Shown one piece after another: positions 1-9,385 of a stretch of DNA of 64,000 nucleotides; positions within the stretch are counted from its first letter, which is position 1, and every line of letters begins with the position of its first letter. Under the pieces are notes generated by a model. It ran no database searches. It had not been told where the DNA came from and was given only the letters and a program-made list of their open reading frames with translations. The translations under genes were made by a program, and so were the position numbers. Source of the DNA: Subtercola endophyticus (GTDB lineage: Bacteria; Actinomycetota; Actinomycetes; Actinomycetales; Microbacteriaceae); contig NZ_CP087997.1 of the NCBI RefSeq assembly GCF_021044565.1, positions 3,844,001 to 3,908,000 of the forward strand, read 5' to 3'.

Positions 1-2
1 AG

Positions 3-953
3 CACGAGGGCGTGACGCTGCTGACGCGCACGTATCTGTCGATCGGCGGCGGTTTTGTGCTCACGGCGGATGCCGCCCCCGAGGCCTCCGCTCTGCCGGC
101 ACACGTGCCGCTCTCGGCGTACGCGAACGCAGACGGCCTGCTGCGAGAGGCGCAGGGTCGCTCGATCGCGGCCGTCGCTCTCGACGACGAGTTGCAGATG
201 TTCGGTCGTGACGCGGTCGACGAGGGTCTCGACGCGATCTGGGCCGCGATGAGCGCGTGCGTGCGTGCGGGACTGTCGACGCGGGGCGGTCTTCCGGGTG
301 GACTCGGCGTCACACGTCGGGCAGCGGATGCTCATGACCAGCTGTCACGTCGGCCCCTCGGCTCCGTGTCGGCCGACGAGTGGGTGGCCGTCTACGCGAT
401 GGCGGTGAACGAGGAGAACGCTGCCGGTGGCCGGGTCGTCACGGCCCCGACGAACGGTGCAGCGGGCGTCGTACCGGCGGTGCTGTACCACCTCGTGCAC
501 GAGGGTGCGTCTGACGCGGACATCCGGTGCTTTCTGCTCACCGCTTCGGCGATCGGCTCGATCGTCAAAGCCAACGCTTCGATCTCGGGAGCAGAGGCGG
601 GCTGCCAGGGCGAAGTCGGCACCGCGTGCGCCATGGCGGCCGGCGGCCTGTGCGCCGTCTGGGGCGGCACCCCGGAGCAGGTGGAGAACGCCGCCGAGAT
701 CGCCATGGAACACCACCTCGGCCTGACCTGCGACCCGGTCGGCGGGCTGGTGCAGATTCCGTGCATCGAGCGCAATGCGGTCGCCGCGTCGACCGCTCTT
801 ACGGCCGCGCGCATCGCCCTGCTCGGCGACGGGCACCACGTCGTGTCGCTCGATACCGTGATCGAGACGATGCGCCAGACCGGCAACGATATGTCGTCGC
901 GCTACAAAGAGACGTCAACCGGCGGCCTTGCCGTCAACGTGCCCTACTGCTGA
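3..953 (+). CDS. sdaA: L-serine dehydratase, C-terminal part (cut by window edge)
   Basis: Iron-sulfur L-serine ammonia-lyase, converting serine to pyruvate and ammonia in the cytoplasm. The reading frame is already open at base 3, so about the first 140 residues of a roughly 455-residue enzyme are missing. Three cysteine motifs expected to hold the 4Fe-4S cluster are visible: [17 protein letters not shown] and IPCIERNA. The protein ends in Cys (NVPYC), as in type 2 enzymes where the C-terminal cysteine folds into the active site; that role is family knowledge. It is followed by a strong hairpin and stands convergent to msrA. Confidence 0.95.
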   Translation, partial: HEGVTLLTRTYLSIGGGFVLTADAAPEASALPAHVPLSAYANADGLLREAQGRSIAAVALDDELQMFGRDAVDEGLDAIWAAMSACVRAGLSTRGGLPGGLGVTRRAADAHDQLSRRPLGSVSADEWVAVYAMAVNEENAAGGRVVTAPTNGAAGVVPAVLYHLVHEGASDADIRCFLLTASAIGSIVKANASISGAEAGCQGEVGTACAMAAGGLCAVWGGTPEQVENAAEIAMEHHLGLTCDPVGGLVQIPCIERNAVAASTALTAARIALLGDGHHVVSLDTVIETMRQTGNDMSSRYKETSTGGLAVNVPYC

Positions 954-1098
954 CGCCGCTCGTCGCAGATCTGCGCGCGAATGTGAACGGGGTCAGACCG
1001 CTGGGGCATCTTCGTCGGCCACGGGGCGCCCACGTTCTTCGCCATCGGTATCGCGCTGAAGAACGAGGAGTAACCGAGAATCGGCAGGCCAAATGACA

Positions 1099-1134
1099 AT
1101 CGCGCCGAACCCTGAGTGAGCGGTTCGGCGCGAT
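1099..1134. terminator. Bidirectional hairpin between sdaA and msrA
   Basis: A perfect 13-bp inverted repeat (ATCGCGCCGAACC and its complement) with a 10-nt loop lies between two convergent genes. There is no long T-run, so intrinsic termination is inferred from position and stem strength. Confidence 0.7.
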
Positions 1135-1170
1135 GCGTGTAGTGCGGTGAAGCGGATGCTCGGGTCAGCG

Positions 1171-1689
1171 TCAGCTGGTGAGCTGCTCTTCGCGGTGCGG
1201 GAGCTTCCAGCCCGGGCGCACGTAGTGGCAGGTGTAGCCGTAGGGATCTTTCTCCAGGTAGTCCTGGTGCTCCTCTTCGGCCTCCCAGAAGGCGCCCGCG
1301 GGCTCGACCTCGGTGACGACCGTGCCGGGCCAGATACCCGAGGCGTTCACATCGGCGATGGTGTCGAGCGCCACGCGCTTCTGCTCATCGGTGGTGTAGA
1401 AGATGGCCGAGCGGTAGCTGCGGCCGACGTCGTTGCCCTGACGGTTCTTGGTCGACGGGTCGTGAATCTGAAAGAAGAACTCGAGCAGGTCACGGTAGGA
1501 GATGAGCGCGGGGTCGAACTCGATCTCCACGGCCTCGGCGTGGTCGCCGTGGTTGCGGTACGTGGCATTCGGAGTGTCGCCACCCGAGTAGCCCACGCGA
1601 GTGGAAAGCACTCCCGGGCGACGGCGCAGCAGCTGCTGCGCACCCCAGAAACATCCGCCGGCGAGAATTGCGGTTTCAGTCGTTGCCAT
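1171..1689 (-). CDS. msrA: Peptide-methionine (S)-S-oxide reductase MsrA
   Basis: Reduces the S epimer of methionine sulfoxide in proteins and free methionine, repairing oxidative damage in the cytoplasm. The 172-residue length is normal. The catalytic GCFWG motif is at residues 12-16, with nucleophile Cys13; the conserved RVGYSGG and [11 protein letters not shown] segments follow. It is the second gene of an msrB-msrA operon: its ATG lies 2 nt after the msrB stop and its Shine-Dalgarno AAGGAG lies in the msrB tail. Confidence 0.96.
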   Translation of the reverse strand: MATTETAILAGGCFWGAQQLLRRRPGVLSTRVGYSGGDTPNATYRNHGDHAEAVEIEFDPALISYRDLLEFFFQIHDPSTKNRQGNDVGRSYRSAIFYTTDEQKRVALDTIADVNASGIWPGTVVTEVEPAGAFWEAEEEHQDYLEKDPYGYTCHYVRPGWKLPHREEQLTS

Positions 1690-1691
1690 GA

Positions 1692-2150
1692 TTAGGACTC
1701 CTTGGTGTCGAACAGGCTGGTGTAGTCACCGTAGCCCTGGGCCTCGAGCGAGCCTCGGGGGATGAACCGCAGGGCGGCGGAGTTGATGCAGTAGCGCAGG
1801 CCGCCCTCGGCGACGGGGCCGTCGTCGAAAAGGTGACCGAGGTGGCTGTCGCCGTTGGCCGAACGCACCTCGGTGCGCACCATGCCGTAGCTCTTGTCGT
1901 CGCGGCGAACCACGTTCGCGGAGTTGATGGGGCGGGTGAAGCTCGGCCATCCGGAGCGGCTGTCGTACTTGTCGGTGGAGGCGAACAGGGGCTCGCCCGA
2001 GACGATGTCGACGTAGATGCCGTCTTCGTGGTTGTCCCAGAATTCGCCGGTGAAGGCGGGCTCGGTGGCGCTCTGCTGGGTGACCGCGAACTGCTCGGGG
2101 GTGAGCTGAGAAATCGCGGTGAGGTCTTTACGGTACTCGGTGGTAGTCAT
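1692..2150 (-). CDS. msrB: Peptide-methionine (R)-S-oxide reductase MsrB, zinc-free type
   Basis: Reduces the R epimer of methionine sulfoxide, complementing MsrA. I chose ATG 2150 because AAGGAG lies about 9 nt upstream; the open frame extends to 2195 without a better start. The catalytic Cys is in [11 protein letters not shown] near the C-terminus. The two CxxC zinc pairs of many MsrBs are absent ([16 protein letters not shown]), and the usual CGWPSF reads SGWPSF. This is therefore a zinc-free form lacking that second cysteine, and its regeneration must rely on thioredoxin acting directly or on another cysteine (inference). First gene of msrBA. Confidence 0.95.
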   Translation of the reverse strand: MTTTEYRKDLTAISQLTPEQFAVTQQSATEPAFTGEFWDNHEDGIYVDIVSGEPLFASTDKYDSRSGWPSFTRPINSANVVRRDDKSYGMVRTEVRSANGDSHLGHLFDDGPVAEGGLRYCINSAALRFIPRGSLEAQGYGDYTSLFDTKES

Positions 2151-2313
2151 AGAGTCTGGCTCCTTGAGGATTGCGCCGCTGGCTGCGGCGGTCATTGATT
2201 ACAACCACGAAGGGGTGCAAATAGTTCCCGCTGACGCGGGCCGTCGGTAGGAATTCGGCCTGTTCTCTCTCGTGAAGCGTTGCCCGATTCGGCCATTCGT
2301 CGAATACTGGCAA

Positions 2314-2390
2314 ACTTGAATCACCGTTGTCTGCATTCAAGTAGAACGCGATTCGCTTGAATTACACTCTTGTTAGTTCAAGTTAACTTG
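2314..2390 (+). promoter_or_regulatory. Repeated CTTGAA/TTCAAG half-sites upstream of fic
   Basis: An AT-rich gap holds ACTTGAAT (2314-2321) and its exact inverse ATTCAAGT (2335-2342), then CTTGAAT (2356-2362), TTCAAGT (2377-2383) and the palindrome AAGTTAACTT (2380-2389). These look like operator half-sites just ahead of the Fic gene's Shine-Dalgarno sequence. The bound protein is unknown; the Fic protein has its own C-terminal winged-helix-like segment and could be it (inference). Confidence 0.5.
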
Positions 2391-2398
2391 GGAGCGAA

Positions 2399-3583
2399 AT
2401 GGATGTCGAGCGTCTCGGACAAAGCTCGCTAGGAGACCTCGTGCCGATCAGTGGCACCGACCGGGCTACTGGTGGCAGCTTCAGTCATTTCGCCTTCGTA
2501 GCCCGCCCCCTCGCAGAGGAGCCGCAGCTGACTAATGAAACCTGGCGCGCTGTCTCAAGAGCCAATCACGCATTGGGTCGCCTTCAACAGGGTTCTTTGA
2601 TCGTCAAGAATCCAAGCATTCTGCGGCAACCGACTTTACGGCGGGAAGCGCAGAGTACGTCTGCGCTCGAAGGCACGTTCGCGCCGCTAGAAGAAGTGCT
2701 CGCGGCGAACGTGATAGACCAACCCAACAGGTCTCTCGCCCTGCGAGAAGTTTTGAACTACGTGCACGCAGCCGAAATTGCGTTCGATTCGCTTGCAGAG
2801 GGAAGGCCCATAACCGTCGGCCTCATCGAGGATCTGCATGCACAGCTAGTAGCGGGAACCGCAGCAGACACGAGTGATGCCGGAAGGATTCGCTCGATTC
2901 AGGTGGCTATCGGCACGCAAGGTGGTGGGATCGATCAAGCACGGTTCATTCCTATGCCGCCGGGGACCACTCTCAAGGCAGCGTTCGGTGATCTCGTAGA
3001 GTGGATTCGCCGAAGTGAGAACGACGTAACCGATCGAGATCCGCTGGTCGCTGCGGCCATGACGCACTATCAGTTTGAGACAATTCATCCTTTCAACGAC
3101 GGTAACGGGCGGCTCGGACGACTGCTCATTGTGCTTCAGCTCCTGCAAGATCACGCGTTGACCGAACCCTTGCTCAGTGTCTCACCGTGGTTCGAAGCTC
3201 GACGAAGCCAATATCAAGACGCGCTCGCCGAGGTCAGCATGACTGGAGACTGGAATGCGTGGGTCACGTTTTTCGCGCACGGTCTTGAGGCTTCGGCAAT
3301 CGACACCGCGCGGCGGCTCGAGTCGCTGTTGGCTGTCCAGCAGCATTACCACGACGTACTTCGTGACGCGAAGGCTCGTGGCATTGTTCGCGATATCGTC
3401 GATTATCTGATTGCATCCCCGTACGTCAGCATTCGAAACCTCGCCGACCTGACAGGGGCGACTTATCAAGCTGCCAGCACGGCCGCGAATAAGCTCGTCG
3501 ACCTTGGAATTCTCGAAGAGACATTCAGCCAGAACGTGCGAGTCTTCCGTGCAAACGAGGTTCTGGCGGCGATCTTGCAGTAG
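2399..3583 (+). CDS. Fic/DOC family protein with N-terminal autoinhibitory motif and C-terminal winged helix
   Basis: Predicted AMP-transferring enzyme (AMPylase) of class II Fic type, 394 residues. The full catalytic motif HPFNDGNGRLGR is at about residues 230-241. An inhibitory-helix motif TSALEG at about 87-92 fits the (S/T)xxxE(G/N) rule, with Glu91 expected to block ATP until relieved. The last 90 residues resemble a winged helix (SIRNLADLTGATYQAASTA), common in this subfamily. GC content is clearly lower than in flanking genes, suggesting acquisition. It ends 4 bp from the convergent oxalate decarboxylase gene. Target protein unknown. Confidence 0.92.
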   Translation: MDVERLGQSSLGDLVPISGTDRATGGSFSHFAFVARPLAEEPQLTNETWRAVSRANHALGRLQQGSLIVKNPSILRQPTLRREAQSTSALEGTFAPLEEVLAANVIDQPNRSLALREVLNYVHAAEIAFDSLAEGRPITVGLIEDLHAQLVAGTAADTSDAGRIRSIQVAIGTQGGGIDQARFIPMPPGTTLKAAFGDLVEWIRRSENDVTDRDPLVAAAMTHYQFETIHPFNDGNGRLGRLLIVLQLLQDHALTEPLLSVSPWFEARRSQYQDALAEVSMTGDWNAWVTFFAHGLEASAIDTARRLESLLAVQQHYHDVLRDAKARGIVRDIVDYLIASPYVSIRNLADLTGATYQAASTAANKLVDLGILEETFSQNVRVFRANEVLAAILQ

Positions 3584-3587
3584 CACG

Positions 3588-4799
3588 TCAGCGTATCGGG
3601 GTGATTCCCTGGGTGTCGCGGGGGAAGCTAGCGAGCACCTCTTCGGGAATGTTGAGGTGCGCCGAGACGAGCGCCGGGGGCAGGTGGGCGAGCCAGTTCG
3701 CCAGCGAGACTTCTTCGTAGTGATCGCTCTTGAAGGTCTCGATGTAAATGAGCTGTTCGTCGCCGGTGTTCTCGACGTAGTGGCCGAAGTTGCGGCCCAC
3801 AACCCCCACGTCGCCGGCCCGGAAGTCGGTGGTATTGGCGTGCGGCCCGGTGTTGAAGACGGTCATGCGGCCCTGGCCTTTGAGGTAGTACTGCCACTCG
3901 TCGGCGTTCGGGTGCCAGTGCAGCTCGCGCATCGAGCCCGGCTCGAGCACGGTGAGGGCGGCCGCGACGGTCTTCGAGGCTGGAAAGTTCGTGCTGTCGG
4001 CGATCTTGATGCTGCCGCCACTGTTCTGGCGCACGGGCTCCGAGCGAGAGAGGCGGAAGATGACCGCCTCGGTGGCCCCCCAGGTGACCCCGGCGGCGGC
4101 CTGATCGGCCTCGAGGCTGCCGGGTTCGTCGCCCGGAAAGATCCACAGATTGTGCAACGGGATGTCCGCGAACACCTCCTGGGCCACGCCGAAGTTCTTC
4201 GCCAGAACTTCGGGCGGGGTGTGCGCGAACCAGTCGGTGAGCAGCAGGGTGTTGCTCTCGGACTGCGCACCGTCGTCGAACGCGAGCACGAACTCGGCGC
4301 CGTCGGGGCCCAGGCCCTGCAGCGAGTGCGGCAGGCCGGCCGGAAAGAACCAGAGGTCGCCCTCTTCGACATCGTCGACGCTCGGCAGACCGGTGCGGCT
4401 GAGGGTCGTAACGCGGCACTTTCCACGGGTCATGATGGCCCACTCCGCGGTCTGGTGCCAGTGCAGCTCGCGGATGCCGCCTGCCTCGAGGTACATGTTC
4501 ACGCCGGCGATCTCGTCGGAGATGGCGAAATCCTGCTGGGTGAGCTCCCGCGCCCAGCCGCCACGCTGCACGCGACGGGGCGAGATGTTGAACGACGACC
4601 AGAAGAACGGTTGGGTGCTGATATCGGTGGCCGGGGCATCCATCTGGTTGGGGAACTGGCTCTCGATCACCGGATTCTGCGGGCCGGTCATCGTGGTGCT
4701 GGCGGCGTCGTCCGCGGTGTTGATCTCACCCTCTTGGGGCAGGTCGGGGTCGCCGAAGACGGGCGTTTCGTGGTGAGCGGGGGTGTCGTTCGATTCCAT
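3588..4799 (-). CDS. oxdC: Bicupin oxalate decarboxylase
   Basis: Mn-dependent decarboxylation of oxalate to formate and CO2. Two cupin domains each show the metal motif: RELHWHQTAEW in the first and RELHWHPNADEWQYY in the second, with the late His in PHSLQG and GHYVENT. The lid loop reads SESNT where Bacillus OxdC has SENST, keeping the lid Glu that marks decarboxylase rather than oxidase activity. About 403 residues from ATG 4799. An upstream in-frame ATG at 4826 has no better ribosome site, and GGAGG lies only 1 nt before ATG 4799, so the start is uncertain. Divergent from ppsA. Confidence 0.93.
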   Translation of the reverse strand: MESNDTPAHHETPVFGDPDLPQEGEINTADDAASTTMTGPQNPVIESQFPNQMDAPATDISTQPFFWSSFNISPRRVQRGGWARELTQQDFAISDEIAGVNMYLEAGGIRELHWHQTAEWAIMTRGKCRVTTLSRTGLPSVDDVEEGDLWFFPAGLPHSLQGLGPDGAEFVLAFDDGAQSESNTLLLTDWFAHTPPEVLAKNFGVAQEVFADIPLHNLWIFPGDEPGSLEADQAAAGVTWGATEAVIFRLSRSEPVRQNSGGSIKIADSTNFPASKTVAAALTVLEPGSMRELHWHPNADEWQYYLKGQGRMTVFNTGPHANTTDFRAGDVGVVGRNFGHYVENTGDEQLIYIETFKSDHYEEVSLANWLAHLPPALVSAHLNIPEEVLASFPRDTQGITPIR

Positions 4800-5091
4800 G
4801 CCTCCATGAAACCGCTGACACCGCATCGCGCGCTAGATGCGCAGCTGCTCCTGGCAGAACCACTTTCGGCGCTCGGCGGCGCGAGGATGTTCGGCTTGTC
4901 GCTCTCGACCGGCAAAACTGGCCCCGTCGTCTGAGAGGCGCGCAAGAAAGTGTGCTGAAGCTTTTCGCATTGACAAGAACGGCGATTCTTTCCCCGGGCC
5001 CACCTCATTATCTTGACGTCGAGAGAGCGAAGATCGAAAGGCGAACACCAGTCGCATACCCCCCCCACACCCTTCACGAAAGGTCTCGCCA

Positions 5092-7539
5092 ATGTCTGCC
5101 GATATTCTGTGGCTCTCTGATGTGCGTCTCGACGATGTTCCCTCTGTCGGTGGCAAGAATGCCTCGCTGGGCGAACTCATTCACAATCTCTCGGCGGCCG
5201 GAGTCAAGGTGCCGACGGGATTCGCCACGACGGCAGATGCCTTTCGCCGGTTCTTGTCGACGACGGGCCTCGAAGACCGCATCGCCGAAGTGCTCATCGG
5301 GCTCGACGCCGAAGACACCGAGGCTCTCGCGAAGGCGGGGGCGAGCATCCGCGCCGACATCATGGCGACTCCGCTGCCCGAAGACATCGAGGCGTCGCTG
5401 CGCGCGTACTACGCGGCGCTGACCGTGGACGAGAGCCCCGAGCATCCGGTGTCGTGGGCGATTCGTTCGAGTGCGACGGCCGAAGACCTGCCGGATGCGT
5501 CGTTCGCGGGGCAGCAGGAGACGTTCTTGAACATCCGCGGTATCGACAATGTGCTGCAGGCCGTGCACGAGGTGTTCGCGTCGTTGTACACCGACCGGGC
5601 GATTTCGTACCGCGTGCATCAGGGTTTTGTGCACGCGGAGGTTGCGCTGTCGGTGGGGGTGCAGCGGATGGTGCGTTCCGACCTTGCCGCGTCGGGTGTG
5701 ATGTTCACGCTCGATACGGAGTCGGGGTACGACGGTGCGGTTCTCATCACCTCGGCGTACGGGCTGGGTGAGGGCGTGGTTCAGGGTGCGGTGAACCCTG
5801 ACGAGTTCACGGTGTACAAAGCGGCGCTCGCGGCGGGCAAGCCGGCCATTTTGAAGCGCACCGCCGGGGCGAAGGCCACGAAGATGATCTACACGGCCGA
5901 CGCTGCGGTGGGCCGCACGGTCGAGTTCGTGCCGGTGCCGGCCGACGAGGCGCGGATGTTCAGCCTCACCGACGACGAGATCGAGACCCTGGCCCGGCAC
6001 GCTGTGGCGATCGAGAAGCACTACGGGCGCCCGATGGATATCGAGTGGGCCAAAGACGGTGTCGACGGGCAGCTGTACATCGTGCAGGCTCGCCCCGAGA
6101 CCGTGATCACGCGGCGCACGGGCCGTACCGAGCGGTTCCACCTGGATGCCCGCGGCACGGTTGTGGCCGAGGGGCGCGCCATCGGGCACAAGATCGGTGC
6201 GGGGCCGGTGCGGGTGCTGACCTCCATCGCCGACATGCACCAGTTCCAGACCGGTGACGTGCTCGTGGCCGACATGACCGATCCCGACTGGGAGCCGATC
6301 ATGAAGCGCGCCTCGGCGATCGTCACGAACCGCGGCGGGCGCACCTGCCACGCCGCGATCATCGCCCGCGAGCTCGGGGTGCCGGCGGTGGTCGGCACGG
6401 GTGACGGTACGCTCAGGCTCGTCGACGGGCAAGACGTCACGGTGTCGTGCAGCGAGGGTGAGACGGGGTACGTATACGACGGCATTCTCGACTACACACT
6501 CGAGCACGTGGAGCAGGGTGATCTGCCCGAGATTCCCGTGTCGGTCATGATGAACGTGGGCACGCCCGAGCAGGCGTTCACGTTCGCGCAGACCCCGAAC
6601 GACGGGGTCGGGCTGGCACGGCTGGAGTTCATCATCAACCGGCAGATCGGCATCCACCCGAAGGCGCTGCTCGCAACGGGCGACGAAGCGGCCGAGCTGG
6701 GGCAGGATGTCGCGGCGGTGATCGCCGAGCGCATCGCGCCCTACGCCTCTGCAGAAGACTTCTTCGTGAAGCGGGTCGCGGAGGGCGTCTCGACCATCGC
6801 GGCGGCGTTCTGGCCGAACCCGGTGATCGTGCGCATGTCGGACTTCAAGTCGAACGAGTACGCGAACCTCGTGGGCGGCACGACGTACGAGCCCGAAGAA
6901 GAGAACCCGATGATCGGGTTCCGCGGGGCATCCCGGTACGTCTCGCCGGAATTCAGGGAGTGCTTCGACCTCGAATGCCGGGCCCTGAAGTACGTGCGCG
7001 ACGAGATGGGTCTCACGAACGTCAAGATCATGATTCCGTTCGTGCGTACCGTGTCAGAGGCCGCTGGTGTGATCGCCGCGCTCGGTGAGAACGGGCTGGC
7101 GCGCGGGCAGAATGCGTTGCAGGTCGTGATGATGTGCGAGGTGCCCTCGAACGCGCTGCTCGCCGACCAGTTCTTGGACCACTTCGACGGGTTCTCGATC
7201 GGGTCGAACGACCTCACCCAGCTCACGCTCGGTGTCGACCGCGACTCCGCCGTCATGGCCGGCTCGTTCGACGAACGCGACCCCGCGGTGAAGCGGCTAC
7301 TCAGCATGGCCATCGAGGCGTGCCTGGCTCGCGGCAAATACGTCGGTATCTGCGGGCAGGGGCCCAGCGATCATCCGGATTTCGCCGAATGGCTCATGGA
7401 ACAGGGCATCGGCTCGATCTCACTCAACCCCGACACCGTCGTACAGACCTGGCAACGGCTCGCTTCGCTGCCTGCGGCCACCCACCCCATCACGCCCGGC
7501 CACGTTCCGGCCGAGCTCACCGCGACTTCGGCGGAGTAG
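5092..7539 (+). CDS. ppsA: Phosphoenolpyruvate synthase
   Basis: Pyruvate, water dikinase: pyruvate + ATP to PEP + AMP + phosphate, for gluconeogenesis. At 815 residues it is slightly longer than E. coli PpsA. Order: N-terminal ATP-grasp domain ([10 protein letters not shown] near residue 20, [20 protein letters not shown] near 125), swivel domain with the phosphorylated His in [13 protein letters not shown] (about 420), and C-terminal PEP/pyruvate barrel with [28 protein letters not shown] and catalytic Cys in [11 protein letters not shown] (about 754). Shine-Dalgarno GAAAGG is 8 nt upstream. A run of eight C (5059-5066) in the leader could be slip-prone. Confidence 0.96.
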   Translation: MSADILWLSDVRLDDVPSVGGKNASLGELIHNLSAAGVKVPTGFATTADAFRRFLSTTGLEDRIAEVLIGLDAEDTEALAKAGASIRADIMATPLPEDIEASLRAYYAALTVDESPEHPVSWAIRSSATAEDLPDASFAGQQETFLNIRGIDNVLQAVHEVFASLYTDRAISYRVHQGFVHAEVALSVGVQRMVRSDLAASGVMFTLDTESGYDGAVLITSAYGLGEGVVQGAVNPDEFTVYKAALAAGKPAILKRTAGAKATKMIYTADAAVGRTVEFVPVPADEARMFSLTDDEIETLARHAVAIEKHYGRPMDIEWAKDGVDGQLYIVQARPETVITRRTGRTERFHLDARGTVVAEGRAIGHKIGAGPVRVLTSIADMHQFQTGDVLVADMTDPDWEPIMKRASAIVTNRGGRTCHAAIIARELGVPAVVGTGDGTLRLVDGQDVTVSCSEGETGYVYDGILDYTLEHVEQGDLPEIPVSVMMNVGTPEQAFTFAQTPNDGVGLARLEFIINRQIGIHPKALLATGDEAAELGQDVAAVIAERIAPYASAEDFFVKRVAEGVSTIAAAFWPNPVIVRMSDFKSNEYANLVGGTTYEPEEENPMIGFRGASRYVSPEFRECFDLECRALKYVRDEMGLTNVKIMIPFVRTVSEAAGVIAALGENGLARGQNALQVVMMCEVPSNALLADQFLDHFDGFSIGSNDLTQLTLGVDRDSAVMAGSFDERDPAVKRLLSMAIEACLARGKYVGICGQGPSDHPDFAEWLMEQGIGSISLNPDTVVQTWQRLASLPAATHPITPGHVPAELTATSAE

Positions 7540-7541
7540 AG

Positions 7542-7820
7542 GTGGCATCGGCGGTGGTACGAAACACGCGCAAGTTCTGGCAGGGGTGGCAGTTGCTCAG
7601 CCGGCACCCCGAGGGCGCGACGCATCGGCAACGGCCTCTGGCTGCCGGATGCCTCGTCGCAACCTGCGCGGCCGCGGCCGACGAACACGTGACCGTCACC
7701 GAGGGAGGCCTGCCGATTCGCTTCGCGGTGTGCCGCGAACACTGCTACGACATCAGGTGGAACGCGCTCGAGCCCACCACCGCGCGCGACCGCATGCGCA
7801 GCATGATCAGCCTCGCCTAG
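7542..7820 (+). CDS. Small cysteine-containing hypothetical protein
   Basis: Not recognised. GTG 7542 starts 2 nt after the ppsA stop and has GGAG 5 nt upstream inside the ppsA end, so it looks like the second gene of a ppsA operon. The 92-residue product has four cysteines in two groups (CLVATC and CREHC), spaced like a small zinc site, in a basic, Arg-rich chain. The 3' end overlaps the convergent marR gene by 14 bp. Opposite-strand ORFs here have no such context. Function unknown. Confidence 0.6.
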   Translation: MASAVVRNTRKFWQGWQLLSRHPEGATHRQRPLAAGCLVATCAAAADEHVTVTEGGLPIRFAVCREHCYDIRWNALEPTTARDRMRSMISLA

Positions 7821-8313
7821 GCGGCTCGTAGAGCGCGAGCCAGCGGGTGAGTGTGGTCTCGAGTGAGGTGCGGTCGGCGGCGCTCAGCTGGTCGACGAGG
7901 CGGCGCTCGTTGGCCATGTGGTCGGTGAAGGCGGCGTCGATCACGCTGACACCGCGCGGGGTCAGCGCCACGACCCGGCGGCGCCCGTCGCCATCGGCGT
8001 TGCGGCGCTCCACGAGTCCGGCGGCCGCGAGGCGGTCGAGCCGCTTCGTCATGGCGCCGGTGGTGACCATCGTGTGTTCGGCCAGTTCGCCGGGAGCCCG
8101 CTCGTAGGGAGCGCCGGCACGGCGTAGCGCCGCGAGCACATCGAACTCGCCCTCGCCGAGGCCGTGCTTCTCATAGACCGCCGTCAGCTCGGTCGTCAGG
8201 TGTGCGGCGAGCCGGTGCAGGCGGCCGATGACGCCCTGCGGGGTCACGTCGAGGTCGGGGCGCTCGCGCTGCCAATCGTGCTGAATGCGCGCGACGCGAT
8301 CGAGTTCCGTCAT
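7807..8313 (-). CDS. MarR family transcriptional regulator
   Basis: 168-residue winged-helix repressor. The recognition region reads HTMVTTGAMTKRLDRLAAAGLVERR, followed by a wing with DGDGRRRVVALTPRG, typical of MarR. It probably represses itself and the divergent EamA exporter through two palindromes between them. The -10 TATAGT (minus strand, 8325-8320) is 6 nt before ATG 8313, predicting a leaderless mRNA. The effector is unknown, likely a substrate of the transporter. Confidence 0.93.
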   Translation of the reverse strand: MTELDRVARIQHDWQRERPDLDVTPQGVIGRLHRLAAHLTTELTAVYEKHGLGEGEFDVLAALRRAGAPYERAPGELAEHTMVTTGAMTKRLDRLAAAGLVERRNADGDGRRRVVALTPRGVSVIDAAFTDHMANERRLVDQLSAADRTSLETTLTRWLALYEPPRRG

Positions 8314-8319
8314 GACTCG

Positions 8320-8360
8320 ACTATAGCTTCCCAGGAAGGTATAGTCGCTTCCATGGAAGC
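8320..8360. promoter_or_regulatory. Twin MarR operators containing divergent -10 boxes
   Basis: Site 1 (8320-8345) is ACTATAGCTTCC, 2 nt, GGAAGGTATAGT, one mismatch from a perfect palindrome. Site 2 (8347-8360) is the perfect palindrome GCTTCCATGGAAGC. Their centres are 21 bp apart, two helical turns. The outer ends of site 1 are the two outward-facing TATAGT -10 hexamers (8325-8320 on minus, 8340-8345 on plus), so binding would occlude both promoters. Confidence 0.8.
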
Positions 8361-8376
8361 TATATGGGCGCGATGA
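8353..8376 (+). CDS. Putative 7-residue leader peptide MEAIWAR upstream of EamA transporter
   Basis: ATG 8353 lies 7 nt after the plus-strand TATAGT -10 box, so it could start a leaderless mRNA. The frame is MEAIWAR and its TGA overlaps the transporter ATG as ATGA (8373-8376), the coupling signal used repeatedly in this window. This would make the transporter the second cistron. No expression evidence is available from sequence alone. Confidence 0.4.
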   Translation: MEAIWAR

Positions 8377-9347
8377 ACTCTGATCGTTCGCGGTACAAGT
8401 GGATGCTCGTCACAGCGATCGCGCCCGTGGCGTGGGGTTCGAACTACTTTGTGACTCGCCAGTTTCTGCCGCTCGATCATCCGCTGTGGGGTGCGGTCAT
8501 CCGCGCTCTGCCGGCGGGGATCCTGCTGCTCGCCCTCACCCGATCGCGCCCGCGCGGCTCGTGGTACCTCAAGTCGCTCGTGCTCGGCACGCTCAACGTG
8601 GGGGCGTTCTTCGTGCTGATCTACCTCGCGTCGCAGCTGCTGCCGTCGAGTGTGGCGTCGACCATCATGGCCACCTCGGCCGCCGTACTGCTGTTGCTGG
8701 CGTGGCCGATGCTCGGCGACCGGCCGACGGTGCTGCCGGTGGTCGGTGCGGTTGTCGGGTTCGCCGGTGTGGTGGTGATGCTGCTCGGCGGTGGTGGCAG
8801 CATCAACCCGCTCGGCGTGGTTGCGTCGTTGAGTGCGATGGTGCTCTCCTCGGTGGGCTTCATTCTCACCAAGAAGTGGGCGGTCGGGCAGAAGACGCTC
8901 GCCATCACCTCGTGGCAGCTCATCGCCGGTGGGCTGCTGGTGCTGCCCGTCGCGCTGATCGTGGAGGGTGGGCCGCCGTCGATAACGCCCACTGCGGCGA
9001 TCGGCTTCGCCTACGTGACCGTTGTTGCCACGGCGCTCGCGTTCGTGGCATGGTTCACCGGTTTGCGGCACCTGCCGGCGGGCACGGTCGGGCTCGTCGG
9101 GCTGCTCAACCCGGTGACGGGCGTGCTGCTCGGCACCCTCGTGGCGGGCGAGGTCTTCGGCTGGCGGCAGGCGGTGGGCACGGCGCTGGTGCTGGCCGGG
9201 GTTCTGATCGGGCAGCGTCGTCGCGCAGCCCGATCCGCTCTCGCCGTGCCCGCCCCCTCCACCTTTCGCGCCCCCTCCACCGGCATCGAGAGGGCGATTT
9301 CTCTCCCAAGATCTGCGCTTTCGGAGAGAAATCGCCCTCACGATTGA
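8373..9347 (+). CDS. EamA family (drug/metabolite) transporter
   Basis: About 324 residues with ten predicted membrane segments in two EamA repeats, starting MNSDRSRYKWM. Likely exports a small metabolite or drug across the membrane. ATG 8373 is preferred to ATG 8364 because it overlaps the stop of the short upstream frame. Divergent from and probably repressed by the MarR protein. The last ~30 residues are not transporter sequence: the frame reads through a 50-bp hairpin (9290-9339), giving a tail that includes RAISLPRSALSERNRP. Confidence 0.9.
   Translation: MNSDRSRYKWMLVTAIAPVAWGSNYFVTRQFLPLDHPLWGAVIRALPAGILLLALTRSRPRGSWYLKSLVLGTLNVGAFFVLIYLASQLLPSSVASTIMATSAAVLLLLAWPMLGDRPTVLPVVGAVVGFAGVVVMLLGGGGSINPLGVVASLSAMVLSSVGFILTKKWAVGQKTLAITSWQLIAGGLLVLPVALIVEGGPPSITPTAAIGFAYVTVVATALAFVAWFTGLRHLPAGTVGLVGLLNPVTGVLLGTLVAGEVFGWRQAVGTALVLAGVLIGQRRRAARSALAVPAPSTFRAPSTGIERAISLPRSALSERNRPHD
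9290..9339. repeat. 17-bp perfect inverted repeat at the end of the EamA gene
   Basis: GAGGGCGATTTCTCTCC and its exact complement flank a 16-nt loop. It lies in the final codons of the EamA frame, so it is both coding and a possible terminator for the gene. Confidence 0.85.
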
Positions 9348-9385
9348 CCGGAGCTGGGCGCGGGCATGCGACTTATACTCGAGGC

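Noticed and set aside
5074..6657. 527-residue minus-strand ORF opposite ppsA
   Set aside because: It mirrors the codon structure of a certain gene in high-GC DNA, is Arg/His/Val-rich and has no recognisable domain.
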